A DNA stretch of 64,000 nt from Pirellulaceae bacterium (GTDB lineage Bacteria > Planctomycetota > Planctomycetia > Pirellulales > Pirellulaceae), in the NCBI GenBank assembly GCA_026004795.1, contig BPJV01000001.1, forward strand, positions 778,446 through 842,445, given 5' to 3'. Below the pieces are notes generated by a model. It saw nothing but the letters and a program-made list of their open reading frames with translations. It was not told where the DNA came from and made no database searches. Shown here piece by piece: positions 1-8,656 of this stretch. Made by a program: the position numbers and the translations under genes. Position 1 is the stretch's first letter. Each line of letters begins with the position of its first letter.

Positions 1-21
1 ACAGTCCCGCTGAGCCGCCGA

Positions 22-1893
22 TCATGTGGAGCCCGATCGGGCGCGTTGCTTCCATGCTCGACGCCGGACACGACGCTCTCGTTTACGATCCGTCCGCTCC
101 TTGCGCTCCTGAATGCGATGCTCGCGAACAGCTTCCGGATGCTCGTGACGCCAGTGCCATGGCAAGAGCGACTCGTAGTTCGTATTGCCGGCAAGCAGTT
201 GGTCGAGCACATCCTTGATGTAAGACCACACGTCCAGATCGTTCCGCAGGGCACTGCTAACCAGAGTCAGTAAGCCGGCCGTTCGTTCACCCCCCTTCAC
301 GCTACCAGCAAACAGCCAGTTCTTCCTGCCGATCGCAACCTGTTTCATCAGTTGCTCGGTATCGTTATTGTCGATCGGCACGTGAGGATCATCCAAATAC
401 CGTCGCAACGGACCCCAGTGGTTCTTAATGTATTGGATCGCTTTGCCAAAGTCGGACTTCGGAAGAATCACGTGGCCAGCTCGCTCGTCCGCGTCCTTCA
501 ACCACTGCTCCATCGCCTTCCAGATTTCGACCGCCTCGGTCTGACGCAGTTGCAGACGTTCTTCGGGCGACATATCCTTGCCACGGTCCTCGATGTCCCA
601 CAACTGTTGATACCACTGCAGCCACTGCCGTCGATCAGACGGATAGGCGTTCGACTCGAATATCTTGCGGCGGGCATGGGCATTGCATGCAGCGCGGACA
701 ATGGCCCCTTCCGATGCCACCACAATCGACTCGAATCCAGACCAGCAATCTCCTATTAACGTCCCCTGGTAGTCGCGAAACATCAACTCGGGGCCGTCCC
801 GGTGGCGACTTGCCGTAAAGTCGAACAGATTCAGTTTGATCGTCGAGCCGCGGTAGGCCCACATCCGGCCATTGATGCTGCGTTTCCCTTCCCGAATTGC
901 CTCGCTGAACACTTCGTGCATACGACGTTGCTTGGGATCCTCCAAGTCGAAGTCGGGCAGCGCACGAGGCAGCAGGAGCGCCGTTCGCGTTTCATCGGTT
1001 CCGATGACCGAGTCTTGCATTAACTGCTGCTTGAAGTACGCGAGTAGAGGCTCGATCACGAAATGGGCTTGGGCGTAGATGTTGCACAGCGTGCTGCGTT
1101 GCGGAGTCCAGCCAATACTGCGAAACAGGTCCTGCTGCCGATAGAATGGCAGGTGATAGCCGAGTCTCGCTGTGATGATCTCCGCTGCCACCGAAGTATC
1201 GTACTTATTGCCTTCCACCAGGCTGCTCGGCCGCTCGGGGGAGGCGATGCCACAATCAGGCGAGGCGGCACAGGCGTACTTGGGATAGAGTGTCACGAGC
1301 ACTTTGGCTTTTGGCGGCTGATACACCAGCGTTTCGGTGCGGTCCCACATGGCCTCGGGCAGCAGTTCGCGATCACCGTGAGTCGGGCAGGTTTTCAAAT
1401 CGTCAGAAACCTCGGCCATCACCTCTTCGCGCGGCAGATGCGGCGGGAGACGCTCGTCTCGCCTCTTGCGCGGACGCCGCCGCTTATGTTCGGGAATCGT
1501 CTGCTCGAGTTCTTCCACGGCATCGGCCAGGCCTTCGGCCGCATCGGCTGCTTCGTCCGAATCGCCGAAATCGAGCTTCAACTGATTCGGATCGGCGAGA
1601 TAGCGTTCGCTGCGTTTGCGAAATGTCTGCAGCAAGAGCTCATCGTAGGCCTTCTTCCAACCGGCAACTTCTTCCTGCAGCGACTTGATCTTCAGGTCCT
1701 TCTCCTGAAGCTCAACGTCAAGCCTGCGGAGTTGCTCGCGGAAAAGTGCGTTTGCCTGCTCAAGCTGAGCTAGCCGATCGCCGTCGTCAGGATGCGTTGT
1801 TGTGTTCATGACGACGAATGTAGCCAGGTGCGCCGATGGCGCAAGACCCTTTTCGAGGTTCTTGCAAGTTTTTTTCAAAACGTTTTCACGCAT
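22..1893 (-). CDS. tnpC: IS66 family transposase TnpC (copy A)
   Basis: 623 aa, the catalytic subunit of IS66 transposition. The N-terminal third is a leucine-zipper-like coiled coil (residues ~40-85) followed by an acidic and then an Arg/Lys-rich stretch. A Cys-containing segment ('KYACAASPDC') precedes the DDE core. Candidate catalytic positions are the Asp in 'VIGTDETRT', the Asp in 'IGDCWSGF' and the Glu in 'NNDTEQLMK'. The end is very basic. Differences from copy B are Ala for Val in 'DFTASRH' and Ala for Thr in 'DERAGH'. The ATG at 1893 gives the full ORF; an internal Met 28 codons later ('MNTTTHPDD') is an alternative start. The reading frame is intact, but this copy has lost most of tnpA. 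Confidence 0.95.
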   Translation of the reverse strand: MRENVLKKTCKNLEKGLAPSAHLATFVVMNTTTHPDDGDRLAQLEQANALFREQLRRLDVELQEKDLKIKSLQEEVAGWKKAYDELLLQTFRKRSERYLADPNQLKLDFGDSDEAADAAEGLADAVEELEQTIPEHKRRRPRKRRDERLPPHLPREEVMAEVSDDLKTCPTHGDRELLPEAMWDRTETLVYQPPKAKVLVTLYPKYACAASPDCGIASPERPSSLVEGNKYDTSVAAEIITARLGYHLPFYRQQDLFRSIGWTPQRSTLCNIYAQAHFVIEPLLAYFKQQLMQDSVIGTDETRTALLLPRALPDFDLEDPKQRRMHEVFSEAIREGKRSINGRMWAYRGSTIKLNLFDFTASRHRDGPELMFRDYQGTLIGDCWSGFESIVVASEGAIVRAACNAHARRKIFESNAYPSDRRQWLQWYQQLWDIEDRGKDMSPEERLQLRQTEAVEIWKAMEQWLKDADERAGHVILPKSDFGKAIQYIKNHWGPLRRYLDDPHVPIDNNDTEQLMKQVAIGRKNWLFAGSVKGGERTAGLLTLVSSALRNDLDVWSYIKDVLDQLLAGNTNYESLLPWHWRHEHPEAVREHRIQERKERTDRKRERRVRRRAWKQRARSGST

Positions 1894-1950
1894 CCATTAC
1901 TCGACGCAGGACGTGTTCGATCCGACCAGCATCACCGGTGCACTCGGTGC

Positions 1951-2319
1951 CTATGCTGCTTGCGTTCTGGATAGAGCAAACCGTTTGCGACGGCGATCGG
2001 AGCCGACCAACGACACGCCGGCAAGCAACATCGAAAGCTGTGTCGTGTCCAATTCGATCGCCTCAGCACCGTCGTTGGGCCGTAGCGATTCGAACGTCCC
2101 CGCTTCGAGCACGCGGTAGTAAAGCCAAAACCCGCCGCGTTCATAATGAAGAACCTTCATGCGATCTTGCCGGCGGTTGATGAAGACATACAGGCTGCCG
2201 TCGAGCGGGTCTGCGTTGAGTTGCTCCCGTACCAGACCGCTAAGTCCGCTAATGCCTCTGCGGAGATCTGCGGGGCGGGTGTAGACGTAGATTCTGACGC
2301 CAGCGGCGATCGATAGCAT
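1951..2319 (-). CDS. tnpB: IS66 accessory protein TnpB (copy A)
   Basis: 122 aa, the small conserved IS66 Orf2 protein required for transposition of IS66-type elements. Family landmarks are 'GVRIYVYTRPADLRRG' near the N-terminus and 'VFINRRQDRMKVLHYERGGFW' in shortened form (INRRQDRMKVL followed by ERGGFW). I chose the ATG at 2319, which begins 'MLSIAAGVR', because homologues begin there and a GGGAGG lies about 9 nt upstream. An in-frame ATG at 2346 would add nine residues. It differs from the copy-B protein by Ser for Ala in 'TTQLSMLLAG'. It sits 57 nt upstream of tnpC. Confidence 0.93.
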   Translation of the reverse strand: MLSIAAGVRIYVYTRPADLRRGISGLSGLVREQLNADPLDGSLYVFINRRQDRMKVLHYERGGFWLYYRVLEAGTFESLRPNDGAEAIELDTTQLSMLLAGVSLVGSDRRRKRFALSRTQAA

Positions 2320-2323
2320 GCGG

Positions 2324-2478
2324 TCAGCCTCCCAAGCCCGTTTCATACGTCGCCACCATTTTGTCCAGCGCCAGTTCCACTAGCCGAAGATCGGGACCGA
2401 CGACGATCTCCACGTTGTTAGGGAGGCGAATGGATAGGCCCATTGGGGAAACTTGACCTTCGACCACCCGCACCTTTT
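2324..2478 (-). pseudogene. tnpA: tnpA remnant of IS66 copy A
   Basis: This corresponds to 8844-8998 of copy B, the last ~51 codons of tnpA, ending in the same TGA and overlapping tnpB as in copy B. The 5' two thirds are missing because the neighbouring element's inverted repeat starts at 2480. It cannot encode a working protein. Confidence 0.85.
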
Positions 2479-2639
2479 GGTGAGTTTGCGGTAAGCGTGC
2501 GGGCTGGAAAAATCTTGGATGGAATTGGGCGGGTGATTGGTGGCCTGAGCGACCTAGATGGTGGTGGTGGTGCTTGTGGTGGTGGGAGGGGGTGATAGCC
2601 CGGAACTAGCGGGTTGCCGGGGCTGGCGGTTGGCTGGAT

Positions 2640-4334
2640 TTAGACGCTTTGGGGGGTCACGCCCGCCTGGGCAAGCTCGGTTTGACGCCGAGCGTAGTTC
2701 CAAGGGAGCCAGGCATGGGGCTGGGAGGCCACGTCGTCGGCGTGGCGAAGCAACGCTACCAGATATTGATAAGGATTGATGCGATTCAATTCGCACGTAT
2801 GGATCAGCGTCATGTAGACGTCCCCCGCCTGCGCTCCGCGGGCTGAGCGATAGTAGAGCGAGTTCTTGCGGTGCAGAATGGATTTCTTCAGGGCACGCTC
2901 GGCCACGTTGTTATCCAGAGGAGCACCGGGAACTCGCAAGAACTGGGTCAGCCGCTCCCAGTGCTTGAGCATGTAGTTGATCGCTTGCCCTAGCCCTGAA
3001 TTCGGCTCCACAAGCCGGTCGTCCAATTGCCGGGTCATCCATTTGTGCAGCCCGTCCATCACCCGTTGGCTCTTGGCACGGTGCAATGCCAGCCGCTTCT
3101 TGGGAGACAATCCCTTGCGCCGCGCCTCGGCATCCACGCGGTAGACGTGACTGAGCTGCCGGATCACATACTCCGCCTCGTCGGGGAACACGTCGACCCG
3201 GTCCACGAAGTTCCGCCGCGCGTGGGCCAGACAGTGGGCCACGATCGTTCGCAGCTCATCGGTCATGTTCCGCGACAACGCATCGCACATCTGGATCGGC
3301 GCAGCCAGTTCTTCCGGTCGATCGCGCAGCACCACTGCCAGGTTCTCGCCCGCATGCCGATGCCCGCTGAAAAAGAGCGCAGCATCGAGCCCTTCTCGGC
3401 GGGCAACCACCGTCGAAGTGAACGTGCCGGTGCGAGTTCGACCTGAGCCGCTATCCGGTTTTTCCAAGCCCAGCTTATTCAGGATCTTGATCGACGTGTC
3501 GTCGTTGTGATACAAGTCCCAATGCGATGTCTCATGGATCAAGGCGTGGTAAACCAGCTTGGGGATGGGCAGGTAGGTGGCAACGATTTGCCACTGCGTC
3601 GACGGCGGGAGGGGCGTGCCCAACGCCTCCTCCAGCCGTGCCAGTCGGTTGAAAGGCAACCCCGACCCGTATTTCAACAGAGCGATCATGGCCGCGGACG
3701 TCTCGTCGTACTTCTGTCCCTGCGCTTCGGGCGGCGTCTCGGCGTGGAACAACTGTCCGCACAGAGTGCATCGCAATCGCTGCAGCCGATAGACCGTCGC
3801 TGCCAACGGCGGCTGGCCGCTGACCCGCACCACCACCCGCGGACCGATCTCGTAGAGCTTGCCGTCACCGCACTCCGGGCAGATGTCGTCAGGTCGCAAT
3901 CGATCGTGCTCGACGCGGACCTCTCGCGCCGCCTGGTATTGGTCGGCCCCGTTGCGTCCATGTCCGGGCTGAGCGGGCGAGGCCGGCGACGCTGGTTCCG
4001 ACGCGGCAGCGCCGTCCGTCTCAGCCCCCTCGGACGCTGCCTGATCGTCCGACTTGCCGCGCCCGATCACGTTCTTCAGCGTCTCGGTGCTGCCGAACAA
4101 CACTCGCTTGAGCCGACTTAGCCGGACGTGGTCGTCACGCAACAGGCTCATCACATAGTCGTACGACCGCAGCACTTTCAGCAGCAGGTCGTAGTCCGAC
4201 TCTTCCAACTTCCGCTGCTCGATCCGGTCCAGCAGCCGGTTCAAGTCGTCGATCGTGATGTCGACCACTTGCACCTCCGGCCGCGATGAGCCTGATCGTC
4301 GTGATGGTCGTTTCCGTTTTGCCGAGCCAGCCAT
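2640..4334 (-). CDS. tnpC: IS66 family transposase TnpC (second type)
   Basis: 564 aa from the ATG at 4334 ('MAGSAKRKR'), which follows a GGTGGA; an upstream in-frame start at 4445 would give 601 aa. Features in order are a basic N-terminus, a helical region, an Ala/Pro-rich linker, a zinc-ribbon-like CPEC...CTLC segment (around residue 190), then the DDE core. Candidate catalytic residues are Asp in 'YHNDDTSIK', Asp in 'MCDALSRN' and Glu in 'NNVAERALKK'. The sequence ends 'AGVTPQSV'. The frame is intact, so this element may still be active. Confidence 0.92.
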   Translation of the reverse strand: MAGSAKRKRPSRRSGSSRPEVQVVDITIDDLNRLLDRIEQRKLEESDYDLLLKVLRSYDYVMSLLRDDHVRLSRLKRVLFGSTETLKNVIGRGKSDDQAASEGAETDGAAASEPASPASPAQPGHGRNGADQYQAAREVRVEHDRLRPDDICPECGDGKLYEIGPRVVVRVSGQPPLAATVYRLQRLRCTLCGQLFHAETPPEAQGQKYDETSAAMIALLKYGSGLPFNRLARLEEALGTPLPPSTQWQIVATYLPIPKLVYHALIHETSHWDLYHNDDTSIKILNKLGLEKPDSGSGRTRTGTFTSTVVARREGLDAALFFSGHRHAGENLAVVLRDRPEELAAPIQMCDALSRNMTDELRTIVAHCLAHARRNFVDRVDVFPDEAEYVIRQLSHVYRVDAEARRKGLSPKKRLALHRAKSQRVMDGLHKWMTRQLDDRLVEPNSGLGQAINYMLKHWERLTQFLRVPGAPLDNNVAERALKKSILHRKNSLYYRSARGAQAGDVYMTLIHTCELNRINPYQYLVALLRHADDVASQPHAWLPWNYARRQTELAQAGVTPQSV

Positions 4335-4583
4335 CGAGACGTCCACCGATTTGCAAGTCAGAGCGCGGGAATCGTTGAAGACCGCTTCGTGCTGCCGCTG
4401 CTGAGACACACGAGCAACTGGAACACACGAGGTACTCAGCCGCACGGCAGCTGCGCCGCCCGGGAGACCGAGCCGCCCGGACTATTAAGCAGTCGACGAA
4501 GCCGCCATCGTTTTATCCCATTTCGGCGAAATGGTAGAACGTCAATTTTCGAAAAAATGACCAGCCTGGAGTGCCCCGGGCCG

Positions 4584-4949
4584 CTAGGCGCCGCGCCGCA
4601 CCGGCCGCCAGTCCTCCGGAGCTTCGGTTCGCTCGGGATTCCCCGCCGCCAACAGAACCAACAGTTGATGGGCGGCCAGCGATGCGGCTGCCGCGTCCTT
4701 GACGCCGTCGGGCCAGTGCCGGAAGCGTCCGGTCGACAGCCGTTTCTGGCACAGCCAAAACCCCTGGCCGTCGTACATCAGCACCTTGATGGCCGTGGCC
4801 CGGCGGTTGCGGAACACGAACACGGCGCCGTCCAGAGGATCTTCATCGAGCACGTCCTTGCACAGCCGTACCAACCCGTCGATGCCCTTGCGAAAATCAG
4901 CCGGCTCGACCGCCACCAGCAGACGCATGTGCGGGGTGATCTGCAGCAT
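4584..4949 (-). CDS. tnpB: IS66 accessory protein TnpB (second type)
   Basis: 121 aa. The landmarks are 'VAVEPADFRKGIDGL' near the N-terminus, 'VFRNRRATAIKVLMYDG' in the middle and 'GFWLCQKRL'. The ATG at 4949 gives the family-like start 'MLQITPHMRLL'; the longer ORF to 5063 only adds residues antisense-like in character. It begins 5 nt after the end of tnpA, so the two are translationally coupled. It is the Orf2-type protein needed for IS66 transposition. Confidence 0.93.
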   Translation of the reverse strand: MLQITPHMRLLVAVEPADFRKGIDGLVRLCKDVLDEDPLDGAVFVFRNRRATAIKVLMYDGQGFWLCQKRLSTGRFRHWPDGVKDAAAASLAAHQLLVLLAAGNPERTEAPEDWRPVRRGA

Positions 4950-4954
4950 GGCCG

Positions 4955-5440
4955 CTACTCCTGGCGGACCAGTTGGCTGAGCGTGGCCAGGTCGGGCGGT
5001 GTGCTTCCCTTCCAACGCAGGGTCAGCTTCGTGCCGCGGCCGTTTTCGAATTCCAATTCGCATTCCGCCTGCGGACTGACATTCGTTACCGGAGCCAACT
5101 CCACGAACGCCCCCGCACCGCCAGGATGACGCTTTTTCCGAGCGTCAACGGCCTTACCCCGTGCTCCACCACGACCGTCCATCCGTCGTTGCAGGGTATA
5201 GTAATCGAGCTTCAGCGCTCCGGCGGTCTTCGCGACGCCGTGCCTGCGCGCGACCTGACACGCCAGTTTCCAAAGTTCATCTGGAATCCGCCCGCGTCCC
5301 GACTTCGCCCCCCTCCACTGCCTGAACGCCTCCACAGCCTCCTCGAAAAGCCGATCGCTAGTTGCAGTAAGAGAATCGCTGCTTGTAGTAGAATCGTTCG
5401 TTGCGGTGAGACAATCGTTCGATGCAGTAAGCTGTTCCAT
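4955..5440 (-). CDS. tnpA: IS66 accessory protein TnpA-like (second type)
   Basis: 161 aa. It occupies the tnpA position, first gene of the element and directly before tnpB. The N-terminus has a short Ser/Thr/Asp-rich repeat ('TASNDCLTATNDS'), encoded by a locally repetitive sequence at 5360-5430. It is followed by a helix-turn-helix-like region ('RRHGVAKTAGALKLDYYTL', residues ~65-90) and a beta-rich C-terminal part. A good Shine-Dalgarno (AGGAG) lies upstream of the ATG at 5440. TnpA of IS66 is thought to bind DNA; here that is inferred from position and the helix-turn-helix pattern. Confidence 0.8.
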   Translation of the reverse strand: MEQLTASNDCLTATNDSTTSSDSLTATSDRLFEEAVEAFRQWRGAKSGRGRIPDELWKLACQVARRHGVAKTAGALKLDYYTLQRRMDGRGGARGKAVDARKKRHPGGAGAFVELAPVTNVSPQAECELEFENGRGTKLTLRWKGSTPPDLATLSQLVRQE

Positions 5441-5531
5441 GGAACGGAGCTCCTTTCGGCTAGAGGATCAAACCCACCTCCAGCCTACCCGTTCCCCCAA
5501 AAATCCTCACACACGCTTACCGCAAACTCAC

Positions 5532-5878
5532 GTGAAACTCTCCATTCCAAAGCACGCCGCCAAACAAACAATCATTCAGGTCGACGAACGTATTGGAATC
5601 TATCCAGTGACAGGATGTCGATGGATAGATTTGGCGTTGAACTTGCCGCTGTCGCGGTATGCGGATTGCACTGCAACGGCGGCCTCCTTTGCCTAACATC
5701 GTAGCAAATCGTCACTGCCGGTCAAACAATTTCGCGCCCAAGGAAAGTGCCACAGCTTCAGCGGATGGATGATGTTGTCCGAACAGAAAGGCAGTATGGG
5801 CGGCCCAAGCGCATCGGCGGCGGGCTCGCCCGGAGACGAGTTGAATGGAAGGCGGCCCGGTGGCGATAAGTTTCATGG
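5532..5878. other. Gene-free stretch between two mobile elements
   Basis: About 350 nt with no convincing ORF, RNA or repeat. It does not match the missing part of tnpA from IS66 copy A. It may contain the end of the IS91-like element, but I cannot see a defined terminus. Confidence 0.5.
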
Positions 5879-7213
5879 TCAACGCGGTCTCCGAGGCGGG
5901 GCGCGAGAGAGCACGTGGAACATCGGACTGTATAAGCCCGCGACCTGGTAGATGTCGCGGTCGAAGATTTGCCGCCAACTGGGGCGCTTGCTGCTTTGAA
6001 TGCAGGCAACCTCGCCCTCACAACGCGGACAACGGAGTTCGGGTTGTGAACTGGCAATGACTGGATTTGTCATCTCGTCGACGGGTTCTTCGGCTGGCTT
6101 CGGGCACTGCAGTTCACGACATCGATTGAGATAACTTTTTCGCTTGCGGGAATGGTAGCCACCATAGGAACGGGACCTGGTAAAGCCTTTGGGTAAGATG
6201 TGAGTTGTCCATCGCGTCATAAACTGATCCGCGGCGAGGCGGAATGGCCGCGGCTTGTGCATGCCGCGTCGCTTTTTGCCCGAAGCTCGTTTGGGCCGGG
6301 CCCAGAACCAGACTTCGTCCTGGTTGGCACGAATGATGCGGCTGTCGGCGATCGGACCGCCGGTCAGGTAACGGGCCAAGTACTTGATGACATTCGCCGG
6401 GTCGCTGTGGCCGCTGGGAGGGCCTTCGATGAACACGTTCCAGTCAGTCGCTTCGAGCTCGTTGAGCCAGGCGTCGCGTTGAGCTGGACCGTTCAGAAAC
6501 TCCACGCTTCCGCCGAGCTTGAGCGTTCCCTTGCGAAGCAGTCGTCTCAGACCGCGAACGAAGCACTTGCGAAAGGCCCGGCCAAGTTCGACATGATCGG
6601 TCAGGTACGGCTTCTTGCGACGGCGGTGCCTTGGATGTTTCGCCACGACCCACCGGTCCTCGTCGAGCGACGGTCCGGCTCCGGGAACCACCGCGTGAAT
6701 ATGCGGATGGTGTTCCAACTGTTGGTTTCATGTGTGGAGAATCATCAGTGCCGCCGGGTGGAACTTGCCCGTGCGGCGAAGTTCACTATCGAGAGCCCGC
6801 CAAGCACTTTGAAACAACAAGCTGTAAAGCTCGCTCCGATTTCCGAGAATCAACGACGAAAGTTTGTCGGGCAGCGTGAAGACGACTTGAAAGTACGGCA
6901 CGCCGGGCAGCAGGACTTCGGCGCTCTTGTCCATCCAGTCCGCCCGCCTGGCTCCCCCACACTGCGGACAGTGCCGGTCGGTGCACGAGTTGTACACGTT
7001 GATCCGCGACCGACAACGGTTGCACTCATAGACGTGTCCTTTCAGGACCGCCGTGCGGCAGAGCAGAATCTTCGACAGGACGCTCTTGACTTGGGGATGC
7101 GTACGATTCCGCATCATGAACCGCGGAGTGAACTGCCGCAATAAATCGATCACCCGCGGCCGTTGCTCTTGGTCGGCGGATCGTCCTGTCGTGGCTCGGC
7201 CCATCGCGGACAT
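5879..7213 (-). pseudogene. IS91-family (HUH/Y2) transposase, interrupted by an in-frame TGA
   Basis: The 5' part (7213 to 6731, 161 codons) has the N-terminal zinc-binding domain, with Cys at 'LLCRT', 'YECNRCRS', 'NSCTDRHCPQC'. It ends with 'ALMILHT'. A TGA at 6730-6728 follows, and in the same frame translation resumes as 'NQQLEHHPHIHAVVPGAG', which carries the HUH motif (HPHIH), then 'VIKYLARYLTGGPI', the region around the catalytic Tyr of IS91 transposases. The expected residue at the stop is Trp (TGG), so one G-to-A change explains the break. TGA is the normal stop elsewhere in the window (for example cas10), so readthrough is unlikely. Joined length would be about 445 aa, normal for the family. 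Confidence 0.88.
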
Positions 7214-8055
7214 TGCCTCACCGGCAACCAGTCGATCGGGCTGGGCGACCGGTCCAGATGCTGACGCCGGACGTGCAGGTAGACCATCGTGGTGACGAAG
7301 CTGGAATGTCCCATCAGTTTGCTGATGGTCAGCAAGTCCACGCCCGCTTCGAGCATTCCGGTGGCCCAACTGTGCCGCAACGTGTGTGGGGTGACGGCCG
7401 GCTTGGTGATTGCCGCCTTGGCCACCGCCAGCTTGCATGCTTTCTGGACCGTCGCCGAAGAGAGCGGGCTGTCGGGCGTCTTGCCGGGAAACAGAAAGTC
7501 CCGCGGCCGGTCGATCTTCCAATACGTTCGCAGTGCCTCGAGCAGTCGCGGGGATGCTGGGACAACTCGGGCCTTGCGCCCCTTGCCGTGGCGGATCGTC
7601 AGTTGCGAACGGTCGCCGTCGATGTCGGCCACCCTCAGGTGCGTCGCCTCGCTGAGTCTCAGGCCGGCTGCATAGCAAGTCAGCAGGACGGCATGGTGTT
7701 TGGGGTTGTGAAGGCATTCGAATAACCGGCAAGCTTCTTCGTTGGAGAGCACAGTCGGCAGTTTTTTGGGTCGTTTGCCGAATGGAATGTGTTTGATGGC
7801 CCAGTCCTTGCCGAGCGTCACGGTGTACAGAAACCTTAGGCCACAAACGGCTTGGTTGAAGCTGCTCCAGGAAACTTTCTTCTCATTGACCAGGTGCAAC
7901 TGATACAACCGGATCTCTTCGGGGCCCAGCCGGTCTGCGGTCTTGCCGAAGTGCTGGCAGAACTTGTCGACGTGGTAGGTGTAGGAGTCGATGGTACTGG
8001 GCGAGAAGTTCCGTAGTTGCATGTCCTCGGCCATCCGCTTGATATAACCATTCAT
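7150..8055 (-). CDS. Tyrosine recombinase/integrase associated with the IS91-like element
   Basis: 301 aa from the ATG at 8055 ('MNGYIKRMAEDMQ'); the frame is open further upstream to 8205 but that part does not look conserved. The N-terminal SAM-like core-binding domain is residues ~1-90. The catalytic domain shows Arg in 'AAGLRLSEATHL', His-x-x-Arg in 'TPHTLRHSWATGM', His in 'LMGHSSFVTTMVYLHV' and the nucleophile Tyr in the same motif. Its 3' end overlaps the start of the IS91-like transposase by 64 nt, an arrangement known from IS91-type elements with an extra integrase ORF. It lacks the extra helix motif of integron IntI proteins as far as I can judge, so I do not call it IntI although an attC-like site lies 300 nt upstream. 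Confidence 0.88.
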   Translation of the reverse strand: MNGYIKRMAEDMQLRNFSPSTIDSYTYHVDKFCQHFGKTADRLGPEEIRLYQLHLVNEKKVSWSSFNQAVCGLRFLYTVTLGKDWAIKHIPFGKRPKKLPTVLSNEEACRLFECLHNPKHHAVLLTCYAAGLRLSEATHLRVADIDGDRSQLTIRHGKGRKARVVPASPRLLEALRTYWKIDRPRDFLFPGKTPDSPLSSATVQKACKLAVAKAAITKPAVTPHTLRHSWATGMLEAGVDLLTISKLMGHSSFVTTMVYLHVRRQHLDRSPSPIDWLPVRQCPRWAEPRQDDPPTKSNGRG

Positions 8056-8221
8056 TCGTTTCTTAAAGGGCGTCAAGGCTGCCTCGCTTGGTAGAGTTGC
8101 TGGATCGGCAATTGGCCATTCGGCCTGACTACCGGAAGCATGCTTCAGAACAAGGCATCGCGCAAGTAGAAACTTGACGGGCGGGGCAAGAATGCCAGAT
8201 ATCATCCTCAGAGAGACATTA

Positions 8222-8308
8222 CAGCGCGGACGACTCTCATCGCGCGGACGACCCTCATCGCGCGGACGATTGTTCCAGCGCGGACATTCCCTACAGCGCG
8301 GACGACCC
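8222..8308. repeat. Short direct repeats upstream of the integrase
   Basis: Five copies of 'gcgcggac' (mostly 'gcgcggacga') at irregular 15-20 nt spacing, located just upstream of the recombinase ORF. These could be recombinase or transposase binding sites at the end of the IS91-like element; that role is only inferred from position. Confidence 0.6.
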
Positions 8309-8349
8309 GAATGAGTGGTCGAAGAAAATGACTTCCGCGAAGCGGCTTA

Positions 8350-8480
8350 GTTCAACGACCGCGATCACCGGGCGGGCGGACCAACGCGAGTGATCATGAA
8401 AAAACCACACCCCTCAATCGAAGCGAACGACGGCGAAAAACCGGAAACGTAGCCCGCTCCGGTGCATCGCTTTGTTATCG
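8350..8480 (-). other. attC-like integron recombination site
   Basis: Read on the minus strand it starts with 'CGATAAC' (8480-8474) and ends with 'GTTGAAC' (8356-8350), the latter fitting the R' core GTTRRRY. Just inside, 'GCGATGCACCGGAGC' (8470-8456) can pair with 'GCCCGGTGATCGC' (8373-8361). This leaves two unpaired bases on one arm, the pattern of extrahelical bases in attC sites. Total length is about 131 nt with an 80-nt loop. No intI gene or cassette ORF is visible next to it, so it may be a relic or part of a dispersed integron. The assignment rests on structure alone. Confidence 0.6.
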
Positions 8481-8656
8481 GGCGTTTTACGTCTCCATCA
8501 AGTATCTTCTTCCGGCATCACTGATTTCCCAGATGCCGCGAGGACTGTCATTTTTTAGGAGTAAGCGCCCATCAGAACGGTTGTTGACGAAGGGGGTATG
8601 TTGGTGACGTAGGCGATTAGTTTCCAGCTGCTACGTCAACCTGAGGAGTGACTCCC

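Larger units (their letters stand above)
1..2479 (-). mobile_element. IS66-family element, copy A (truncated at both visible ends)
   Basis: This is an inverted, nearly identical copy of the element at 8561-12854: position x here corresponds to about 11322-x there. It carries tnpC, tnpB and only the last ~51 codons of tnpA. The tnpC side runs off the window start. On the other side homology to copy B stops at about 2478, exactly where the inverted repeat of a second IS66-type element begins (2480). The missing 5' part of tnpA and the terminal repeat are not found beyond that element, so the insertion came with a deletion or a rearrangement. The two TnpC proteins differ at only two residues that I noticed, so the duplication is recent. 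Confidence 0.9.
2480..5531 (-). mobile_element. Second IS66-type element (tnpA-tnpB-tnpC)
   Basis: The ends are a perfect 20-bp inverted repeat: 'gtgagtttgcggtaagcgtg' starts at 2480 and its complement ends at 5531. The GTAAGCG core typical of IS66 ends starts at 2491 and ends at 5520. Inside are three genes in the order tnpA, tnpB, tnpC on the minus strand. The 8-bp flanks (2472-2479 and 5532-5539) do not match, so no target duplication is visible. It abuts the broken tnpA of copy A. Its proteins are clearly different from those of the other IS66 pair (ISBst12-like subgroup by general appearance). Confidence 0.85.

Noticed and set aside
6728-6730. TGA read as Trp (alternative code or recoding)
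   Set aside because: TGA is used as the stop of other intact genes here (cas10, tnpA) and Trp is written TGG in all genes checked, so the code is standard.
7150-8055. Integron integrase IntI next to the attC-like site
   Set aside because: The protein looks like the integrase of IS91-type elements, overlaps the IS91-like transposase, and I could not see the extra IntI-specific segment.
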